This document shows positions 61,601 through 64,000 of a stretch of 64,000 nucleotides of DNA, one piece after another. This DNA is from Chitinophagales bacterium (lineage in GTDB: Bacteria; Bacteroidota; Bacteroidia; Chitinophagales; Chitinophagaceae): NCBI GenBank assembly GCA_015654595.1, contig JAATGQ010000155.1:81817-145816 (forward strand). Reading direction: 5' to 3'. The position numbers and the translations under genes are program-made. How positions within the stretch are numbered: the first letter of the stretch is position 1; each line of letters opens with the position of its first letter. The notes under the pieces were generated by a model that worked only from the letters and a program-made list of their open reading frames with translations, searched no databases and was not told where the DNA came from.

Positions 61601-62321
61601 AGAGCTGAATAAACAGAAGTTCTTTGTCCATCCCGGTATTCCCGAGACAAGGCTTTACCGGACGGGGGATGCGGGGTTGTGGTTGGAGAATGGAAATATC
61701 GGTTTCCTTGGAAGGGTGGATGCACAGGTAAAGCTCAATGGTTATCGTATCGAACCTTCCGAGATCGAGTGGCAGTTGTCTACCTATCCCGGTTTGCTGG
61801 GGGCTGCTGTCGTGATCCGAGAGAAGGGGGGGATCCCTATGCTGGCGGCTTATTATTCCTCTTTGGAGAAACTGGATGAAGGCAGGATCCGGGAGCATTT
61901 GTCGAGCCGGCTTCCCGCTTATATGCTGCCTTCTTTCCTGGTGCGGCTGGATCAACTGCCGTTGACGCGGAATGGCAAGGTAGACAAGGCGGCGCTGCCC
62001 GATCCATGGGCTGCGGTTGAAGACGACATACAACGTGCTGCCAATACCCTTGAGCGGGAGATGGCGGTCGTCTGGGGAGAGGTGTTGTCGATTGAGCCCG
62101 AGCAGATCGACGTAACGAGGAGTTTTTTCCAGATGGGCGGTCATTCCTTGCAGCTGGTGGCGCTTGTCAATAAGATCAATTTACATTTTCAGGTCAGTCT
62201 TTCTCTGAATGATGTCTTTGAGCGCGATAATGTCCGGGAAATAGCCGATTTCCTGGTGACGCTTGGTAAAGATCCTGCCGAGGCGGCGGGGGATGCCTAC
62301 ACTATCAATATAGCTTTATGA
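49629..62321 (+). CDS. NRPS2: C-(half C)-A(Thr-like)-PCP-C-A(Gly)[LLM]-PCP-E-C-A-PCP
   Basis: 4,230 residues. C1 (HHHILYDG at 145-152; the start LNGMQRGMLFHYL fits acceptors of D-residues). Half C at about 452-690, lacking HHxxxDG. A1 (YTSGTTGNPKG near 839), code D-V-W-N-V-A-M-V-H-K, closest to Thr (DFWNIGMVHK). PCP Ser1231. C2 (HHIVSDG from 1409). A2 (YTSGSTGLPKG from 1875) with a luciferase-like monooxygenase at about 1958-2300 inserted after FDISVLELFWTLS; code D-I-L-Q-L-G-M-I-W-K, one change from Gly DILQLGLIWK. PCP Ser2611. Epimerase (HHLAVDGISWR from 2824, EGHGREE, TVGWFTSIFPV) with two Gly/Ala-rich insertions. C3 (HHIIMDGW from 3314). A3 (YTSGTSGRPKG from 3788), code D-A-F-A-N-A-L-I-W-K, unassigned. 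PCP GGHSLQL. No thioesterase. Its stop overlaps the NRPS3 start. Domain identity is firm; substrates are predictions. Confidence 0.92.
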   Translation: MDSRIAKENVEDIVGLNGMQRGMLFHYLMTPDESIYNVQLVLGIEGRIDERRFEAAALKVQSENEALRSVFHWERSEQPLGVILKNAQLSFEVRDLSDFDEASAMLMEEQLILEARNARFVLTEVPVRILLIKLSGLRWTLVLTHHHILYDGWSTALFVKALFVAYNGTNLSVSRKALYRDLYKSWRQRVEDPAGEAFWKDCLQGRMHMPSLADAGIPVRTGELSFERAQAGPSAEINRTVRRTLPGTLVEKYSQEHSVTKAAVVYAAFAVLLHKYLLVDQVVFGITVSCREGVEGYEGVMGNWINTVPLAVTIKKDGSLSDLIGEIAGLLPDISRHGVFSYFDIRQLTGTNVQQELFDTMVAIENYPVDEDVLPDNAEYSVRLKDTYEHTSLPLALYVFFKEDLELSFVYKTARFSGDRVEGLMDAFVTILQQLDTKVIAELRLTTKEALREIFWRELSSQPVKPLDLPLDRSRPAVLSYEAGVVELFLPEGLVSVLRSYAAVKKTAIPVVLLAVFHVLLRKYCRHDEIVTGMPVEGDDAIDFLVIRSFVEGAVSFDELVGRIGAAYRDGMAYGAMSVEGLRKALNIENDRSRNAVFDVMFSYDTHGVEIGGYDLNLSLTYSGDGIGGRLIYNRLLLEEATIGALVLHYQTLMGNLLSASSAPVSEMELVSDEQREQLLHLLDNSRVSYPDSSTILDLFREQVKARDSAIAVCLGARTLSYRELDRLSDRVAVALSKRGVGPDVIVGLLTDRTIEMLVCMFGILKAGGAYLPIDVDYPADRIQYLVGDSGTRIVLATGEAAAMVFPGVEVLEIEAALEEEGVLQHAAIGPSNLCYVIYTSGTTGNPKGVMVEHKNVVRLLFNDEFQYDFSAADVWTMFHSHCFDVSVWEIYGALLRGGRIIIIPKRAAREPMAYWNILLSEGVTVLNQTPSAFYSLMAYDLEREERLAVRFVVFAGEALSPGRLAAWHQKYPLVKLVNMYGITETTVHSTYKEVGLEEIRRNLSNVGRPLPTLSIYLLDEYRKVVPRGVIGELYVGGDGVTRGYLHKPGLTEKVFLSDPYRVTERVYKSGDLARILPNGELEYIGRIDHQIQLRGFRIELGEIASHLGKHPKIKEAVVLDKGEDENKFLVAYYLSDEMPDAKELRQYLSVLLPEYMIPSFFVRLDKMPLTSNGKLDRRALPVPQVAAGSVHLSAVNETEAALVGIWADLLKLPKEAISTDRSFFELGGHSLNAAVLVNRIAKIFQLRIPLQEIFRRQDIRGLSDYIGGQKKETFIPLTPAGELASYPVTSAQKRLFFLYELEPDSLAYNMPYCLSVSGALDIQRLEGAFCRLIERHGILRTAFKVLDGQLVQEIREGVEFKMEVLADGPVDELVRSFVRPFDLAEPPLVRLGVSQVSGGEWLVLIDVHHIVSDGVSQRLMVDDLLAFYEGRDLPVLPLQYKDYALWQQSKAQREWVEKQERFWLDKFSGDIPVLSLPLDRPRAAVRSEAGAILECRFSAEESLRIRALTRREGCTLFMTLLAGYYILLSRHSNQEEIVIGVPVWGRRHPDLEDMVGVFINLLALKGQVLPEQRLSDFLSGLRADTLAVMEHQDYPYEQLVERLGVGRDTSRNPLFDALFFFQNFDDKDLELPGTVVRSYPYRHPAAKADLTLLAFEKGEDICLQFEYATALFDGTTIGRLAQELKHVVLDMADGGNKLIGDLELLSEEEKEQIVDQLNQTWGSYPREETIVSILEAVVDQRPDAIALVFEQERMTYRQLDEEASRLARQLREEYKIVEGDLVAVMMPRSERLVVGLLAVMKAGAGYVPVDPAYPAERIAYMLQDSGARLLLTDGEGEEKAGVIRLAFDNPRRKKYSAARLEAGPSAESCCYMIYTSGSTGLPKGVVIRHRNVVNFFYGLDRVLAIEEGEGLLAVTSTAFDISVLELFWTLSRGIVVTVSPSDKELTGLNRYATAAQKNIGFSLSFFSSYKAEEKDKYSLLLRSTGFADAAGFEAVWIPERHFHEFGGLFPNPSVLGAALAAVTKNIAIRAGSVVAPLHDSLRIAEEWSVVDNLSGGRVGISFASGWQPDDFILSTSDFSQRHEKMYNQMAEVMALWRGEKVSRKNGIGKEISVGVFPRPVQRALPVWVTSAGSPDTFRNAGERGANVLTHFLGQDIGMLTSNIRIYREARRKAGFDAGKVTLMVHAYVGRSAAETERLVKAPFIHYLRSAAGLARVIFEQAGFKEGELTEELKDQLFENSFRRYYKETSLIGTVESCAVMVGRLKEADVDELGCLVDFGLEPDIVLEALDRLAEVKRYSGNRTSQPVTVLQSTPSYLQALLADRGSGLFLRGLKTLLVGGEALPQALLKKIRESNRELVVYNMYGPTETTIWSCVHRFDGEPEVISIGKPILNTQVYVLDRRLKVVPVGVTGDLYIGGDGVSTGYWKRPELTADKFIPNPFVPGALLYATGDLARWLPGGELVYEGRKDFQIKIHGFRIETGEIENCLRLMEGVTDAVVAARKEEATGQLQLAAYIVGRGLSETAVRSWLGGRLPYYMIPVYVVFLDALPLTANGKLDRKALPEPRHVAVSGYAAPETPEEDLLVSIWTSVIGGRAIGVTDNFFAVGGDSIKSIQIIAKLREAGYTLSVKDIFTTQHIRQLSMRLRTAASTGREGRSGRFELTPIQRWFFDQSFYYPHHYNQSVLLDFSDRLKEDAMLEIFGKLQEHHDMLRAVFTRGAAGGGIASENGRTAGNLAVGVVGGEVAAESEIGDGGFVAAGGVITGEVLAGASVVALEVFEGLSDEQALAVCNRIQGSIQLERGPLMKLALFQRESRSRLLVVIHHLAVDGISWRILFEDIETLYGQWKTGSELRLPAKTDAYMSWAEQLEKYRQTDAYERGRDYWRAVMRQPVVAIPADRVGGLVDAGAAAGGGLAAGGAVVDAGLAAGGGVEADGGVDKQEEYFELDEEVTGLLLTNVHGAYGTRMNDILLAGLLMAIRGVHGKVTAVIDIEGHGREEISPDVNVSRTVGWFTSIFPVLLDARSTDIPTVIKYVKESLRAVPNNGIDYLLYRYMDQAGQGEADMTWKPQLFFNYLGQFDADVAGKSFSADHRNAGHPVAAGEKLLYDWDLLGWASNGRFSMRLVFDRNRYNTSTVQQLMLAYKNSLEAIVKLCNWQKERILTPSDLTYKGLSVSQTDQLQKQYSIEDVSPLAPMQEAILFYSAAYPTSSNYFVQISYKVSGALDIPDMERSFHELTKRYAIFRTVFLYQGFAQPLQLALKNTRLEFRYLESDQAVDYKAADRSRVFDPTSGQLLRLTILHLADGEYEFVWSYHHIIMDGWCLGIILQDLKTIYRSLRRGNALRLPEVVPYAHYLDWLSRKDREEQRRFWRSYLEGYESVAVLPGRGGWIAEDKENEIHSHALFFGRQRAEAVRRLSVKSKVTAGTIIQTAWGILLSKYNNGRDVVFGMVISGRQAEVSDIGSMVGLFMNTIPVRVLYEDGEYAGDLLERRQAEALQAEQNSYIPLAEIEKSSVVGRGLFNHLLVFENFPVGEALEGMRCEGAVGEEYSIREVQMVDRNNHDLYVIIVPGEDTLIRIDYNPGRYDKAMVERLGGHLLHVIDQLSGESDMLLSDISLTTKEEQRVILTEFNNTGTYFPKEETVISLFERQVISSPLAMAVSCGEDQITYEQLNNLSNRVAMRIREKLPQARNQVVGLCFDPSIELIAGMLGVLKTGYAYICLSPQGPVERNRFILSDCAASLLLTDEAHRSDELNAEGPVVVIGSEDRVAETANPENLTAPEDLLYIIYTSGTSGRPKGVEIEHRGIVNMLAYHKKAYGLSPGMRASQAANPIFDASAFEIWPCLTQGACLYIAPAEARLDGDRMRQWLIANKIEIAYTPTVIARHLLHTDWPAGGSALKVLNIAGERLNHIPVKTYPFRVYNLYGPTEDSIWTTSIQLPYEGMEHTYSIGKPIGNKRIYILDANDHVQPVGVPGEICIAGEGLARGYLHSEELNKQKFFVHPGIPETRLYRTGDAGLWLENGNIGFLGRVDAQVKLNGYRIEPSEIEWQLSTYPGLLGAAVVIREKGGIPMLAAYYSSLEKLDEGRIREHLSSRLPAYMLPSFLVRLDQLPLTRNGKVDKAALPDPWAAVEDDIQRAANTLEREMAVVWGEVLSIEPEQIDVTRSFFQMGGHSLQLVALVNKINLHFQVSLSLNDVFERDNVREIADFLVTLGKDPAEAAGDAYTINIAL
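50982..51698 (+). other. Half condensation domain inside NRPS2
   Basis: Residues about 452-690 of NRPS2 match only the C-terminal lobe of a condensation domain: REIFWREL, LDLPLDRSRPAVLSYEAG, VLLAVFHVLLRKYCRHDEIV, IENDRSRNAVFDVMFSYD. The N-terminal lobe with HHxxxDG is absent. It directly follows a complete C domain, and the join reads LTTKEALREIFW, as if the end of one C domain were spliced to the middle of the next. Confidence 0.75.
55500..56529 (+). other. Luciferase-like monooxygenase domain embedded in the glycine adenylation domain
   Basis: About 345 residues (NRPS2 1958-2300). They start NIGFSLSFFSSY and contain GFEAVWIPERHFHEFGG, NIAIRAGSVVAPLHDSLRIA, VGISFASGWQPDDFIL and LPVWVTSAGSPDTFRNAG. 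This is the FMN-dependent luciferase-like family used in natural-product enzymes. The domain interrupts the A domain between core motifs A4 and A5. The same layout is known for glycine-activating A domains of myxothiazol and melithiazol synthetases, where the glycine alpha carbon is oxidised. Confidence 0.85.
57778..57950 (+). repeat. Gly/Ala/Val/Glu-rich low-complexity insertion in the NRPS2 epimerase (first)
   Basis: About 58 residues (GAAGGGIASENGRTAGN, then GVVGGEVAAESEIGDGG) interrupt the N-terminal part of the E domain, between DMLRAVFTR and the normal LSDEQALAVCNRIQG. Epimerase relatives have only a short loop here. The DNA is G+C-rich with no exact unit. Confidence 0.7.
58327..58449 (+). 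repeat. Ala/Gly-rich imperfect tandem repeat in the NRPS2 epimerase (second)
   Basis: About 40 residues built from units like DAGLAAGGG (VDAGAAAGGGLAAGGAVVDA, then GLAAGGGVEADGG). The DNA repeats the block GCCGGATTGGCGGCCGG. It sits in the loop between VAIPADRVG and the conserved YFELDEEVTGLL, away from the catalytic His residues. Confidence 0.75.
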
Positions 62322-64000
62322 GGATCGAAGAATATATCAGTTCGCTGCGCGAAAAGCATGATATCATCGTCACGGCGGATGGCGAGTCGGTAAAGGTGCG
62401 TTCCTCCCGGGAGGAGGTGCAGGCGCATGTGATCGATGAGATCCGTTCGAGGAAGGCGGAGATCATCGAATTCTTTAAAAAGGCCAGGAACAGCAAGGGC
62501 GTTGCCGGAATTCCGAGGGTGAAGGAGAAGCAGTCGTATGCTGTTTCTTCGGCGCAGCGACGGCTTTACCTGGCCTGGCAGATGAATCCCGATAGTATGG
62601 CCTATAACCTTCCGCAGCTGGTTTGCCTGGAAGGGGACGTGGATGTGGAGCGGCTTGTAAATGCTTTTCGGTTGCTGATCCAACGGCATGAAGCGCTGAG
62701 AATTTCTTTTGCGATGTTGGATGAGACGCCGGTACAGCGGATCGCCGGAGCTGTTGAGTTTACGGTCGATCTGTTTTCTGTCGTGAATGATCCGGCGGCT
62801 GCTATCAGGGACTTTATCCGGCCTTGGGATCTGGAGAGGGCGCCGTTGATGCGGGCCGGTCTTTTTTCGGTGGCGGCCAGAAAATATGTGCTGGTAGTGG
62901 ATATGCATCATATCATCGCCGACGGATTGTCGCAGGGGATCATCGTGCGGGATTTTGTCGCGTTTTATAATGGGCAGGTGCAGCCTCCGCTGGCGTTGAC
63001 GTATAAAGACTATGCCGAATGGCAGCAGGGCCCGGAGCAAAAAGAGCTGGCCGGGTCGCATGCAAGATTCTGGCTGGATGAATTTAAAGCGCTGCCATCG
63101 TCGTTGGATCTTCCTTTTGATCGCCAACGCCCTTCGAATAAAAATTATACCGGGCGTCGGTATTCCTTTAGTCTGAGCAGAGAAGAATCGATGGCGGCAA
63201 AGCGGCTGGCTACGGCGGAGAATGTATCCTTGTATACCCTGCTGCTAAGCGTTTATGCGGTGCTGCTGTCTAAGATTGGCGGGACGGAAGACGTGGTGGT
63301 TGGTACTTCTGCTGTGGGCAGAGAAAGCCCGGAGTGGGATGGTATCGTCGGAATATTTCTGAACCTCTTGCCCTTGCGGATAAGACCCGGGCGGGGGATG
63401 AGTTTCCGGGATCTCCTGGCGGCGACAAAGGCAAAGACGGTCGAGGCTTTCCGGCATCAGCGTTTTCCGTATGAAGAGCTGGTACAGCAGTTGGATATCC
63501 AACGGGACGCTTCGCGGAATCCATTGTTTGACGTGATGTTTGACTTTTACAGTTTTGACAGGAGTCTGCCCGAGATACCGGGTGTGGTTGTCAGTGAGTA
63601 TCCGTTTGAGTACGAGATCTCCAAATTCGATCTGACGTTGTCGGGGTACGAGTCGGAGGGAAGGTTATGTTTTGCGTTGGAGTATGCGACGGGTTTGTTT
63701 GATCAGGCGACTATTCAGCGGCTGTCGGGTTATTATAGAAGGATACTTGCCGCAGTGGAGGGAGATGGTACTATTCGCCTCGGGGATATCGGGATCATGG
63801 AAGAGACGGAGAGGCGGATGTTGGTGGAAACGTTCAATGCGACGGAAGTGGATTATGGCGGAGGAACGGTGTTGTCATTGTTTGGCCAGCGGGCAAAGGA
63901 TCCGGGTCTGGCTGTTGGGGAGATGTCTTATGCTGTCGTGGATCAGGTATCGGATGGGGTTGCCCGTTATCTGATGGAAGTATGCGGGGTAAAGCGGGGG
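62318..64000 (+). CDS. NRPS3: TubC-type docking domain, C domain, start of an A domain (continues beyond window)
   Basis: 561 codons are present and the frame is open at the window end. The ATG overlaps the NRPS2 stop (ATGA). Residues 1-60 (RIEEYISSLREKHDIIVTAD, later SRKAEIIEFFKKARN) have the pattern of TubC-type N-terminal docking domains, which recruit the upstream NRPS. A complete condensation domain of the L-L type follows: SSAQRRLYLAWQMNPDSMAY, active site DMHHIIADGLSQG (His197), IVGIFLNLLPLRIRPG, and RDASRNPLFDVMFDFYSFD. From about residue 505 an adenylation domain begins (LSLFGQRAKDPGLAVGEMSY) and is cut off, so its substrate cannot be read. The L-L type C domain fits a preceding NRPS2 module without an epimerase. 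Confidence 0.9.
   Translation, partial: MRIEEYISSLREKHDIIVTADGESVKVRSSREEVQAHVIDEIRSRKAEIIEFFKKARNSKGVAGIPRVKEKQSYAVSSAQRRLYLAWQMNPDSMAYNLPQLVCLEGDVDVERLVNAFRLLIQRHEALRISFAMLDETPVQRIAGAVEFTVDLFSVVNDPAAAIRDFIRPWDLERAPLMRAGLFSVAARKYVLVVDMHHIIADGLSQGIIVRDFVAFYNGQVQPPLALTYKDYAEWQQGPEQKELAGSHARFWLDEFKALPSSLDLPFDRQRPSNKNYTGRRYSFSLSREESMAAKRLATAENVSLYTLLLSVYAVLLSKIGGTEDVVVGTSAVGRESPEWDGIVGIFLNLLPLRIRPGRGMSFRDLLAATKAKTVEAFRHQRFPYEELVQQLDIQRDASRNPLFDVMFDFYSFDRSLPEIPGVVVSEYPFEYEISKFDLTLSGYESEGRLCFALEYATGLFDQATIQRLSGYYRRILAAVEGDGTIRLGDIGIMEETERRMLVETFNATEVDYGGGTVLSLFGQRAKDPGLAVGEMSYAVVDQVSDGVARYLMEVCGVKRG

Noticed and set aside
60447..62144. 565-codon open frame on the minus strand
   Set aside because: It is antisense to the third adenylation domain of NRPS2, whose motifs are intact on the plus strand.

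Overview
The window comes from a Gram-negative member of the Bacteroidota, most likely a Chitinophagaceae-type soil or plant-litter bacterium. The evidence is two SusC/SusD pairs, several other TonB-dependent outer-membrane barrels, Bacteroidota-style -7 boxes (TAnnTTTG), many secreted glycoside hydrolases and a moderately high GC content. The genus is inferred, not shown. I see no rRNA, tRNA or CRISPR.

1-6130 (minus strand) is a two-gene operon. The first gene encodes a SusC-type beta-barrel with no plug domain. The second encodes an alpha-2-macroglobulin-like protein with a TonB-receptor plug inserted in its middle. Together they look like one TonB-dependent receptor split over two polypeptides, with the plug carried by a thioester protein.

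6271-24369 is a polysaccharide utilisation locus for glucuronoxylan. A minus-strand operon encodes an SDR oxidoreductase, a GH115-GH10 fusion (alpha-glucuronidase plus xylanase), a GPH-type sugar symporter fused to a GH43 enzyme, and a sialate-O-acetylesterase-like acetyl esterase. Divergent to it run susC, susD and a GH2 enzyme, followed by a LacI-type regulator. CG-centred palindromes in the divergent region look like operators for that regulator.

24515-31632 holds a small membrane protein, a 22-bp minisatellite, and a tetR gene divergent from a susC-susD-phosphodiesterase operon. A 30-bp palindrome lies between tetR and susC. At 31706-34809 are a UvrA paralogue without the UvrB-binding domain and a Uma2-type nuclease.

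34932-40466 (minus strand) is a probable operon of a small membrane protein, a TonB-dependent barrel, a stand-alone condensation-domain protein and an aldo/keto reductase. Next come an ECF sigma factor and a membrane protein in the anti-sigma position.

41736-64000 and beyond is a non-ribosomal lipopeptide assembly line: type II thioesterase; NRPS1 (FAAL-PCP-C-A-PCP-E); a SyrP/TauD-like hydroxylase; NRPS2 (C, half C, A-PCP-C-A with embedded luciferase-like monooxygenase-PCP-E-C-A-PCP); and NRPS3 (docking-C-A..., running off the window). Hand-read adenylation codes suggest Asn (epimerised to D), a Thr-like residue, Gly (oxidised in place, then sent to an epimerase) and one unassigned residue. 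The predicted start of the product is fatty acyl-D-Asn-Thr-like-(alpha-oxidised Gly)-X. Three features make this cluster unusual: an epimerase after an oxidised glycine, an acyl-D-Asn start, and a half condensation domain.
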